From Microlunatus parietis (GTDB lineage: Bacteria > Actinomycetota > Actinomycetes > Propionibacteriales > Propionibacteriaceae), in contig NZ_JACCBU010000001.1 of the NCBI RefSeq assembly GCF_013407955.1, forward strand, positions 5,022,001 to 5,086,000: 64,000 nt of DNA, read 5' to 3'. Position 1 is the first letter of the stretch. The number at the start of each line of letters is the position of its first letter. The position numbers and the translations under genes were made by a program. The notes beneath the pieces were generated by a model. That model saw nothing but the letters and a program-made list of their open reading frames with translations. It had not been told where the DNA came from and did no database searches. This document shows, piece by piece, positions 57,274 through 64,000 of this stretch.

Positions 57274-57344
57274 CCGAAGGTCCCTGGTGCGGCGGTCCGC
57301 CCCGGGTTCTACTGATGTTGCGGGAGTTCGGGGGGAAGAAGACG

Positions 57345-58001
57345 ATGACGTCGTACGGGCAGTTCTGTCCCATCGCCAAGGCGATGGAGGTGTTGGACGA
57401 GCGGTGGACGCTGCTCGTGGTCCGGGAAATGCTGCTCGGCAGCACCCGGTTCAACGAGCTCCGCCGCGGCGTTCCGAAGATGTCGCCGGCGCTGCTGTCG
57501 AAGCGGCTGCGGACGCTGACCCGGGCCGGCATCGTGACCCGGACGCCGGCCGGCTACAGCCTGACCACCTGCGGCGCCGAGCTGGTCGACGTGGTCACCT
57601 CACTCGGCATCTGGGGCACCCGGTGGATCGGCGAACTGGGCGAGCAGGATCTCGATCCGCACCTGTTGCTCTGGGATCTGCGCCGCACCGTGCCGGTCAC
57701 CGCCTGGCCGCGCACCCGGACCACGGTCGCGATCCGGTTCGACGACATCCCGCGGGCCAAGGACTGGTGGCTGGTCGTCACCGGCGACGACGCCGACCTG
57801 TGCGACTACGACCCCGGCTTCGAGGTCACCGTCACGGTCCGCACCGGGCTGGCCACGCTGACCCGGATCTGGCGCGGCGACCTGTCCTGGGAGGCCGCGC
57901 TGCGGTCCGGCCGGGTGACGCTCGACGGTCCGGAACAGGCCCGCCGCGCGCTGCCGACCTGGATCGGCCAGAGCACCCTGGCGGCTACCCCACGACCCTG
58001 A
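57345..58001 (+). CDS. HxlR family transcriptional regulator
   Basis: A protein of 218 residues from ATG 57345. Winged helix of the HxlR type: CPIAKAMEVLDERWTLLVVREMLLG (about 8-32), RFNELRRGVPKMSPALLSKRL and AGIVTRTPAGYSLT. An extra C-terminal SCP2-like domain (about 110-215; WLVVTGDDADLCDYDP, LTRIWRGDLSW) is present, as in many actinobacterial members. Probably senses a hydrophobic ligand. Confidence 0.9.
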   Translation: MTSYGQFCPIAKAMEVLDERWTLLVVREMLLGSTRFNELRRGVPKMSPALLSKRLRTLTRAGIVTRTPAGYSLTTCGAELVDVVTSLGIWGTRWIGELGEQDLDPHLLLWDLRRTVPVTAWPRTRTTVAIRFDDIPRAKDWWLVVTGDDADLCDYDPGFEVTVTVRTGLATLTRIWRGDLSWEAALRSGRVTLDGPEQARRALPTWIGQSTLAATPRP

Positions 58002-58020
58002 GGTCACTAGGCTCGCCCGG

Positions 58021-58854
58021 GTGAAGAAGCCCAACCCGGCGTTCGTGATCTTGACCGCACTGTGGCGGATCGGCATCGCCGTCTGCGCGTTCGCCGGCTG
58101 GTGGCTCTACGGCCACGACCCCGAGGAGCTTCCGTTCCTCACCCAGAGCGGCAATCTGCTGGTCGCGATCGTGTTCCTCGGTCTCGCGTTCTACTACCCG
58201 ATCGCCAGCTTCGCGACCGGCCGCGAGCCCGGCCGGGGCAAGTTGCGCGGGATGATGACGCTGCTCCTCGTCATCGTCGGTGGCACCTACGTCGGCGTGA
58301 TGGAGGGCGACCTCGAGGAGCTGCACAATCTGCTCACCCACGTCGTGACACCGCTGCTGGTGCTGCTCGACTGGTGCTTCATCGGCCGCAGCCAGAACCG
58401 GGCCCGCTGGTGGCACCCGTTCATCTGGATCCTCGTCCCGGCCGTCTGGATGATCGGCTACACGCTGACCGACGGCTACGAATGGGTCCGCGGCGGCAGC
58501 CCGCTGTACAGCTTCCTCAATCCCGAGCGGAGCAGCTTCCCGATGGTGGCGCTCGGCATGGTGGTGGCCGGGTTGGTCGCCGGCTTCCTGCTGTACGGAA
58601 TCGCCAAGATCAAGAACGCCCTGTCCCGGGCAGTCCGCGGCCCCGAGCAGCCGGAGCAGCCACAACGGCCGCCGAATCCGTACCCCCAGCAACTTCCTCA
58701 GCAGCAGTGGGGCGGACCGCCGCAACAGCCCGGCCCGTACCAGCCGGTCCCGCAGCAGGGCTACCCGCCCGCTCCCCAGCAACCCCTACCGCAGCAGCCC
58801 GTACCGCAGCAGCCCGGTCCCTATCCGCCCGGGCCGCCGCAGCAGGGCTACTGA
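58021..58854 (+). CDS. Multi-helix membrane protein with Pro-Gln tail
   Basis: A protein of 277 residues from GTG 58021. Six hydrophobic segments (about 8-28, 40-60, 78-95, 105-123, 138-155 and 180-200); resembles Pr6Pr/FAR-17a-like membrane proteins (HNLLTHVVTPLLVLLDW is typical). The last 70 residues are Pro/Gln-rich repeats (PQQQWGGPPQQPGPYQPVPQ). Function unknown. The stop is 2 bp from the stop of the convergent reductase. Confidence 0.78.
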   Translation: MKKPNPAFVILTALWRIGIAVCAFAGWWLYGHDPEELPFLTQSGNLLVAIVFLGLAFYYPIASFATGREPGRGKLRGMMTLLLVIVGGTYVGVMEGDLEELHNLLTHVVTPLLVLLDWCFIGRSQNRARWWHPFIWILVPAVWMIGYTLTDGYEWVRGGSPLYSFLNPERSSFPMVALGMVVAGLVAGFLLYGIAKIKNALSRAVRGPEQPEQPQRPPNPYPQQLPQQQWGGPPQQPGPYQPVPQQGYPPAPQQPLPQQPVPQQPGPYPPGPPQQGY

Positions 58855-58856
58855 AA

Positions 58857-59903
58857 TTAGGCCAGCGCCTGCGTGATCGAGGCGATCTGATCGTCGGTCA
58901 GCGTGACCTTGCCGGCCTGCGCGTTGGACTCCAGCTGCGCGACGTTGGAGGAGCTCGGGATCTGCGGGCCCATGCCCGGCAGCGTCAGCAGGTACGCCAG
59001 CGCGAGCTGACTCACCTCGAGGTCCCACTCCTTCGCCAGCCCGGCCAGCCCCTGCACCTTGTCCAGCTTCCCCGCTACCGCCTCCAGCGAACCCTCGTCG
59101 TGCAGCCGGTCGCCGGCGCCGACCTTGGCCGGATCGAGGTAGCGGCCGGTCAGCAGGCCCCGCCCGAGCGGGGAGTACGGCACGTAGGAGATCGCGTTCT
59201 CGGCGCAGAACTTGAGCACGCCGGCATGATCATCGGTCTCGCCGTCGACCGGGTTGTACTGATTCTGCACCGCCACCGGGCGGCAGCGCCGCGAGATCCG
59301 GCCGGCCACCTCGACCAGCTCGGTCAGCTCGTCGACGGAGAAGTTGGACACCGCGAGATAGCGGACCTTGCCGGCCCGGACCAGGTCGTCGATCGTCTCC
59401 AGGCTCTCCTCGACCGGAGTGCCCGGGTCCGGCCGGTGGAAGTAGAGCACGTCCAGGTAGTCAAGCTGCAGCCGGGCCAGCGACGCGTCCAGCGCGTCGA
59501 TGATCGCGCCGCGGGACAGCCCGCAGTGGTTCGGGGTGTAGCCGTCCATGCCGCCGTGCACCTTGGAGGCGAGCACGACGTTGCGGCGCTGGTCGGGGTT
59601 GGCCTTGAACCAGCGGCCGATGATCCGCTCGGAGTTGCCGGAGCCGTTGTTGTAGCGGTTCGCCGTGTCCCAGAACGTGACGCCCAGTTCGATCGAGCGG
59701 TCCAGGATCTCGAAGCTGCCCGGCCCGTCCACCCGGGACCCGTCACCGGTGTCGGGGTAGCCGAACTTCCAGGTGCCCAGACCGATCGCCGCGGCCGCCA
59801 GGCCGGAGCCGCCGAGCTTGCGGTACGGCATCTGCTGGAAGCTGTCCATCGCGTACGGGACGTCGTAACGGTCGGGCCTGGGTGTGAGGTGATCCATGGC
59901 CAT
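58857..59903 (-). CDS. Aldo/keto reductase
   Basis: A protein of 348 residues from ATG 59901-59903. TIM-barrel reductase: YRKLGGSGLAAAAIGLGTW, FWDTANRYNNGSGNSERIIG (catalytic Asp/Tyr), VVLASKVHGGMDG (catalytic Lys), YLDVLYFHRPDPGTPVEES (catalytic His), LAVSNFSVDEL, VQNQYNPVDGE and PSSSNVAQLESNAQ for NADPH binding. Fits the YajO/general-stress-protein-69 branch. Substrate unknown. Confidence 0.92.
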   Translation of the reverse strand: MAMDHLTPRPDRYDVPYAMDSFQQMPYRKLGGSGLAAAAIGLGTWKFGYPDTGDGSRVDGPGSFEILDRSIELGVTFWDTANRYNNGSGNSERIIGRWFKANPDQRRNVVLASKVHGGMDGYTPNHCGLSRGAIIDALDASLARLQLDYLDVLYFHRPDPGTPVEESLETIDDLVRAGKVRYLAVSNFSVDELTELVEVAGRISRRCRPVAVQNQYNPVDGETDDHAGVLKFCAENAISYVPYSPLGRGLLTGRYLDPAKVGAGDRLHDEGSLEAVAGKLDKVQGLAGLAKEWDLEVSQLALAYLLTLPGMGPQIPSSSNVAQLESNAQAGKVTLTDDQIASITQALA

Positions 59904-59953
59904 GATCTTCACCGATCGTGAACTGACCCGGCCATCGGGGGTCCGCCCGGTGG

Positions 59954-61228
59954 TCAGCCGTTGAGCGCGGTGATCGTGACGAACAGCGAGATCGCGAACA
60001 GCGCCAGCGCGGCCAGCCCGATCAGGATGTAGAACATGATCGGCCGCTGGGTCGTGCCGGTGTCGCTCGTCTCGCGGTCGGGCGGCGCCTGCTCGACGTA
60101 GTGCTGCTGCGGCTGGTGCTGCGGCAGGTACGGGTTCGGCGGGTAGCTGGGCGGCTGGGTGCCCGGCGACTGGTAGCCGTACGCCTGCTGCTGGTAGGCG
60201 GGCGGCTGCCCCGAACCGGGCGGGCCGATCATGCTGGTCGGGCTGCCGCCGGACTGCACCGGCGGCGACGTGCCCGGGCTGTGCGGCGTCGCCCCCGGTC
60301 CCGGAGGAGTTGTGCCCGGGCTGTGCGGCGAAGGGTTCTGCAGGTACGCGGTCGCCGGCGACGGCCGCAGCGTCGTGGATTCGGGCAGCGGGCTGACCTC
60401 GGCCGACGCGGCGTGCATCTGGTCGGCGATGCTGTCCAGCGCCTGCGCCAGCACCTCGGCCGACGGCGGCCGGCGCTGCGGATCGGTGGACAGCCCGGAC
60501 ACCATCAACGCGTCCAGGATCGGCGGCGCACCGAGCCGTTCGGCGATCGGTTCCGGGTCGGACTGCGGGCCGCGGCCGAGGATGTCGGCGAGCGAGCGGA
60601 CCTTGAACGGCGGCTCACCGGTCAGCATCGCGTACGTCAGCGCGGTCAGCGAGTAGATGTCGGCCCGGTGATCCAGCGTGCCGATCCCGGTGGCCTGTTC
60701 CATCGCCATATAAGAAGGCGTGCCCGCGGTCATCGTCGCTCCGGCCGCGTCGATCATCGACTTGGCCACGCCGAGGTCGGCGATCAGGACCAGCGTCTCG
60801 CCGTTGGCGCCGCGGCTGATCAGCAGGTTCCCCGGGGTGACGTCGCGGTGGATGATGTCGTTGTCGTGCAGCACCTGGAGCGCCCGGCAGCCCTCGGCAC
60901 ACAGCCGCAGCGCCCGCTCCGGCTCGACCCGGCGCTTCCGCAGGTCGTCCAGCGAGCCGCCGTCGATGAAGTCCATCACGAAGTACGGCCGACCGTCGTC
61001 CAGCGTGCCGATGTCGTACACCTGGACGATCCGCTTGTCCCGGATCCTGCGCATGATCCGCGCCTCGGCGAGGAAGCGCTGCCGGACGTCTTCGTTGGCG
61101 GACCAGTTGTCGGCCAGCACCTTGATGGCGACCGGAACGTCGAGGCTGTCGTCGTGGCCCAGGTACACGGTCGCGAAGGACCCGGCGCCGAGGCGCCGGA
61201 CCAGGCGGTAGCGACCGATCGTCTCCAT
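59954..61228 (-). CDS. PknB-type serine/threonine protein kinase
   Basis: A protein of 424 residues from ATG 61226-61228. Kinase domain (about 5-270): glycine loop LGAGSFATVYLG, VAIKVL (Lys), EARIM (Glu), HRDVTPGNLL (catalytic loop), IADLGVAKS in place of DFG, and the activation segment with TAGTPSYMAMEQATG. A Pro/Ser/Gln-rich linker (about 290-390) leads to one C-terminal transmembrane helix (ILIGLAALALFAISLFVTIT). No PASTA repeats are present, so the external sensor is minimal. Targets unknown. Confidence 0.92.
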   Translation of the reverse strand: METIGRYRLVRRLGAGSFATVYLGHDDSLDVPVAIKVLADNWSANEDVRQRFLAEARIMRRIRDKRIVQVYDIGTLDDGRPYFVMDFIDGGSLDDLRKRRVEPERALRLCAEGCRALQVLHDNDIIHRDVTPGNLLISRGANGETLVLIADLGVAKSMIDAAGATMTAGTPSYMAMEQATGIGTLDHRADIYSLTALTYAMLTGEPPFKVRSLADILGRGPQSDPEPIAERLGAPPILDALMVSGLSTDPQRRPPSAEVLAQALDSIADQMHAASAEVSPLPESTTLRPSPATAYLQNPSPHSPGTTPPGPGATPHSPGTSPPVQSGGSPTSMIGPPGSGQPPAYQQQAYGYQSPGTQPPSYPPNPYLPQHQPQQHYVEQAPPDRETSDTGTTQRPIMFYILIGLAALALFAISLFVTITALNG

Positions 61229-61309
61229 CGTCAACATTCTTGCCCAAGGACGCGTCACGTGGGCCGACGGCTCCCGTCTGTGCGTGTCGCGTGCGGCAGG
61301 GCTCTGCGA

Positions 61310-62152
61310 TCAGGCGGTCTCGACGGGCAGCTCGGGCCGGTTCGACCACTGGGACCAGGAACCGGGATAGAGGACCGGCCGGTAGCCGGCCACGGTCAGC
61401 GCCGCCGCGGCGTGGGAAGCGGTGATGCCGGAACCGCAGTAGACCGCGACCTCGGCGCCGTCCGGCAATCCGAGGCCGGCGTAGCGCTCGCGCAGCGCCG
61501 CCCGGGCCAGGAAGTGCTGGTCCGGGCCGAGGTTTCCGCCGGTCGGTGCGTTCAACGCACCCGGGATGTGGCCGGCCCGCGGGTCGATCGGCTCGGTCTG
61601 GCCGCGGTAGCGCTCGGCGGCCCGGACGTCGAGCAGTCGGCCCCGGCCGGCGAACTCGGTGACGTGATCGAGGTCGGTGGTCGGCAGCGCTCCGTACGCG
61701 AGCGTGACCGAGCCGGGTTCCGGGTCGACGTCGCCGGACTCGGTCGGCAGCCCGGCGGCGACCCAGCCGGCCAGGGCGCCGTCGAGGATCCGGACGTCGG
61801 TCAGGCCGGCGTGCCGGAGCAGCCACCAGGCCCGGGCCGCGGCCAGGTTGCCGCCGTCGTCGTACACCACGACCGCCGAGTCGTCGTCGATGCCCCAACT
61901 GCGGGCGGCCTGCTGCAGCACGGCGAGGTCCGGCAGCGGATGCCGACCGTCGTCCTTGGTGGCCGGCGCGGCCAGTTGTTGATCAAGGTCGACGTACACG
62001 GCGCCGGGCAGATGCCGTTCCCGGTAGGCCGGCCGCCCGTCCGGTTCGGCCAGGGTCCAGCGGACGTCCAGCACGACCGGCCGGCGATCGGGGGCGGCCA
62101 GCGCCTCCGCCAGCTCGTCCGCGGTGATCAAGATCTCGGTGTTCGTTCCCAC
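61310..62152 (-). CDS. 3-mercaptopyruvate sulfurtransferase-type rhodanese
   Basis: A protein of 280 residues with two rhodanese domains. The first: ADELAEALAAPDRRPVVLDVRW and HLPGAVYVDLD. The second: RLLDVRAAERYRGQTEPIDP and GHIPGALN with catalytic loop YCGSGITA (C-G-S-G-x-T), typical of mercaptopyruvate sulfurtransferase (SseA), whereas thiosulfate enzymes have CRxGx[R/T]. Transfers sulfane sulfur to thiols or cyanide. Confidence 0.92.
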   Translation of the reverse strand: MGTNTEILITADELAEALAAPDRRPVVLDVRWTLAEPDGRPAYRERHLPGAVYVDLDQQLAAPATKDDGRHPLPDLAVLQQAARSWGIDDDSAVVVYDDGGNLAAARAWWLLRHAGLTDVRILDGALAGWVAAGLPTESGDVDPEPGSVTLAYGALPTTDLDHVTEFAGRGRLLDVRAAERYRGQTEPIDPRAGHIPGALNAPTGGNLGPDQHFLARAALRERYAGLGLPDGAEVAVYCGSGITASHAAAALTVAGYRPVLYPGSWSQWSNRPELPVETA

Positions 62153-62170
62153 CTCACTAGGCTAGGGCGC

Positions 62171-63088
62171 GTGAGTAATGACATCCCGGTCGGCTCCCCG
62201 CCCGTCCCGCCCGGTCGCCATGCGGCGCCCGGCGGCTGGTACCCGGATCCGGTCGATCCGGCGCGGGAGCGCTACTGGGACGGTTGGCAGTGGTCGCGGA
62301 ACACGCGCCAGGCCGAGACGCCGCCGCCTCCGTCGCCGCACCCCGGAATGCCGGCCCCGGGCCAGCCGCAGCAAGGCTTTCCGCCGCAGCCGGGCCAGCC
62401 GCCGCAGCAGGGTTATCCGCCCCAACCGGGAATGCCGCCCCAGCAGGGATACCCGCCCCAGCAGGGCCAGCCGTATCAGCAGGGCCAGCCGTATCAGCAC
62501 GGAATGCCGCCGCAGTACGGGATGCCGGCCGGTGGCCAGCCGGCGCTGCGTACCGCGGACGGCGTCGAGGTGTCGGGCTGGTGGTACCGGGTGCTGGCCG
62601 CGGTGATCGACTGGCTGATCTTCACGGTGATCTCCGGCCTCGTCTCGATCCCGGTCTATCTGCGGATGATGCCGGCGTTCCAGGCGCTGTTCGAGGAGTC
62701 GATGCGAGCGGCCGAGGAAGGCCGGATCATGCCGATGACCGACACCACCCGCCTCATCCCGCCGGGTGATCAACTTCTGCTGACCGTGATCGCGATCGGC
62801 GTCGGCCTGCTCTACCACGGGTTCTTCCTGCGCTGGCGGGGCGCGACGCCCGGCAAACTGGTCGTCGGGCTCCGGGTCGTGCCGCTGGACCAGGGCCGGT
62901 TCGCCGGCCGGCTGCCCTGGCGCGCGGTGATCCTGCGGACCTTGATCTGGGTGCTGCCGGGTGTCGCCGCCGTGCTGATCATCTTCCAGTTGATCGACGT
63001 CCTGGTGCCGCTCGGCCATCCCAAGAAGCAGGCGCTGCATGATCTTGCCGCCGGCACGCAGGTGATCAAGAAGCTGCCCGGGGCGTGA
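62171..63088 (+). CDS. RDD family membrane protein with DUF2510 domain
   Basis: A protein of 305 residues from GTG 62171. DUF2510 motif APGGWYPDPVDPARERYWDG at about residues 16-35; a Pro/Gln/Gly repeat region (about 55-125; units such as PPQQGYPPQPGMPPQQG); then the RDD domain with three helices (GWWYRVLAAVIDWLIFTVIS, LLTVIAIGVGLLYHGFF, AVILRTLIWVLPGVAAVLII) and the RDD-type WRGATPGKLVVGLRVV. Membrane located; role unknown. Confidence 0.88.
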   Translation: MSNDIPVGSPPVPPGRHAAPGGWYPDPVDPARERYWDGWQWSRNTRQAETPPPPSPHPGMPAPGQPQQGFPPQPGQPPQQGYPPQPGMPPQQGYPPQQGQPYQQGQPYQHGMPPQYGMPAGGQPALRTADGVEVSGWWYRVLAAVIDWLIFTVISGLVSIPVYLRMMPAFQALFEESMRAAEEGRIMPMTDTTRLIPPGDQLLLTVIAIGVGLLYHGFFLRWRGATPGKLVVGLRVVPLDQGRFAGRLPWRAVILRTLIWVLPGVAAVLIIFQLIDVLVPLGHPKKQALHDLAAGTQVIKKLPGA

Positions 63089-63099
63089 TCAGATCTTGA

Positions 63100-64000
63100 T
63101 CAGGACGCGGCTGCCGCGAGCGCGCGGTGCTGCTGCGGGCTGATCCCGCGTTCCCGCTTGAACGCGGCACTGAGGGCGAACGCCGTCGCATAGCCGACCT
63201 GGCGCGCGACGGCCTCCAGCGTGAGGCCCGGCTGACAGACCAGGTCGGCGGCGAGGGCCAGCCGCCAGCCCGTCAGGTACGCCATCGGCGGCTCGCCGAC
63301 CAGGTCGGAGAACCGGCGGGCCAGCACGGCCCGGGAGACGCCGACCTCCTTGGCCAGCGCGGCCACCGTCCACGGGTGTTCCGGCGCATGCTGGAGCAGC
63401 CGCAGCGCCTTGCCGACCACCGGGTCGCCCTGGGCCCGATACCAGGCCGGGGCCTTGTCCCGCTGGCGGCCGAACCAGGTGCGCAGCACGGCGATCACCA
63501 GGGCGTCCAGCAGCCGGTCCAGCATGGCCCGCTGGCCCGGGCCGTCCCGGTTGGACTCGTGCGCGATCAGCGCGACCAGCGGCGAGTCCCACTCCTCGCG
63601 GCGCACCGCGAGCAGCGGCGGCAGCGCGGCCAGCAGGGCCCGGCTGACCTCGCCGGCGCGTTCGTAGCTTGCGGTGAGCAGCACCGTGGCGCCGTCGGCG
63701 TGCTCGCCCCAGGTCCGGATGCCGAGGTTCCATTCGTCCACCAGGGACCTGCCGTCGGCGGCACTGGTGCAGCGCTGGCCCGGGTAGACGATCACCGACG
63801 GCTCGGTGTCCGGATGGTCGGCCACCGTGTAGTGGCCGCCGCCGGTCGCCACCGCGATGTCCCCGGGCACCAGTCGGACCGCGTCGCCGTCGGGCGGCAC
63901 GATCCAGGCCCAGCCGGAGATCGGGGCGACGACCGTGAGCGGCGACTCGTCCTCGATCCGGATCGACCAGGGCGGGCTCATGATCGACCGCAGCAGGAAG
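63100..64000 (-). CDS. AraC family regulator (cupin_6), start beyond the window
   Basis: At least 300 residues, cut by the right edge. An ATG at 63979-63981 exists, but the frame continues upstream as FLLRSIMSPPWSIRI, which matches the usual interior of this AraC/cupin subfamily, so the true start lies outside. The cupin part contains VPPDGDAVRLVPGDIAVATGG; the HTH part ends the protein (VAALAKEVGVSRAVLARRFSDLVG, TLEAVARQVGYATAFALSAAFKRE, GISPQQHR). Target unknown. Confidence 0.88.
   Translation of the reverse strand, partial: FLLRSIMSPPWSIRIEDESPLTVVAPISGWAWIVPPDGDAVRLVPGDIAVATGGGHYTVADHPDTEPSVIVYPGQRCTSAADGRSLVDEWNLGIRTWGEHADGATVLLTASYERAGEVSRALLAALPPLLAVRREEWDSPLVALIAHESNRDGPGQRAMLDRLLDALVIAVLRTWFGRQRDKAPAWYRAQGDPVVGKALRLLQHAPEHPWTVAALAKEVGVSRAVLARRFSDLVGEPPMAYLTGWRLALAADLVCQPGLTLEAVARQVGYATAFALSAAFKRERGISPQQHRALAAAAS

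Noticed and set aside
60101-63088. 995-codon plus-strand frame ending in the RDD gene
   Set aside because: Only the part from GTG 62171 is protein-like (DUF2510 plus RDD); the rest is antisense to the kinase and sulfurtransferase genes.

Overview
The window is high-GC actinobacterial chromosome. Evidence includes a DtxR/IdeR-type iron regulator, a type II isoleucyl-tRNA synthetase behind a T-box leader, DUF2510/RDD and Pro-Gln-rich membrane proteins, a PknB-like kinase, an F420-type nitroreductase relative, acVLRF1, and many GTG starts. The genus cannot be fixed from the sequence; the gene style suggests Propionibacteriales or a neighbouring order (inference).

Layout. 1-11 kb: end of a VOC protein, nitroreductase, transglutaminase-like protein, MazG-like protein, a divergent AraC/PhyH pair, a DUF2231 gene broken by an in-frame TAG, a secreted propeller-like protein, serC with a P-loop partner, and pdxH. 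11-17 kb: the ribosome-rescue hydrolase acVLRF1 behind a leader with a 12-codon reading frame, then a DeoR regulator divergent from a four-gene overlapping operon (SIS isomerase, ROK kinase, nagA, class II aldolase) for N-acetylhexosamine-6-phosphate breakdown. 17-31.9 kb: ideR, methyltransferase, thioredoxin with a CPPC active site, ceramidase-like protein, alcohol dehydrogenase, MarR, a Tat-exported GH2 glycosidase with a LacI-type operator at its start codon, several acetyltransferases, and a TetR/operator pair controlling an unusual alpha/beta-hydrolase-SET fusion.

31.95-40.4 kb: an 8.4 kb integrative element at the 3' end of tRNA-Arg(CCT). Its order is integrase, small genes, HTH excisionase-like protein, PrimPol-helicase, an iteron-like repeat cluster, a scaffold-like protein, HK97-type major capsid protein, what looks like a decayed head-tail connector, and a DUF6907 protein. 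There is no recognisable terminase, portal or tail gene. This is the layout of a capsid-encoding phage satellite or phiRv-like prophage remnant, and it is the most notable object in the window.

40.5-64 kb: UDP-glucose pyrophosphorylase family, a beta-helix lipoprotein, mscL, a CpaB/SAF-like protein, an FmdB-type zinc ribbon, penicillin acylase, a TetR/MFS pair with tandem operators, T-box-ileS, a FitAB/VapBC toxin-antitoxin pair, HxlR/methyltransferase, aldo-keto reductase, Ser/Thr kinase, mercaptopyruvate sulfurtransferase, RDD protein and the start-truncated end of an AraC regulator.

Two layers run across the genes. First, four families of short palindromic repeats (78, 47, 89 and 71 bp, two copies each) lie mostly within a few bases of stop codons. 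Second, the palindrome TGATCA occurs about 130 times by my hand count, against about 4 expected from composition, and it is densest inside the mobile element.
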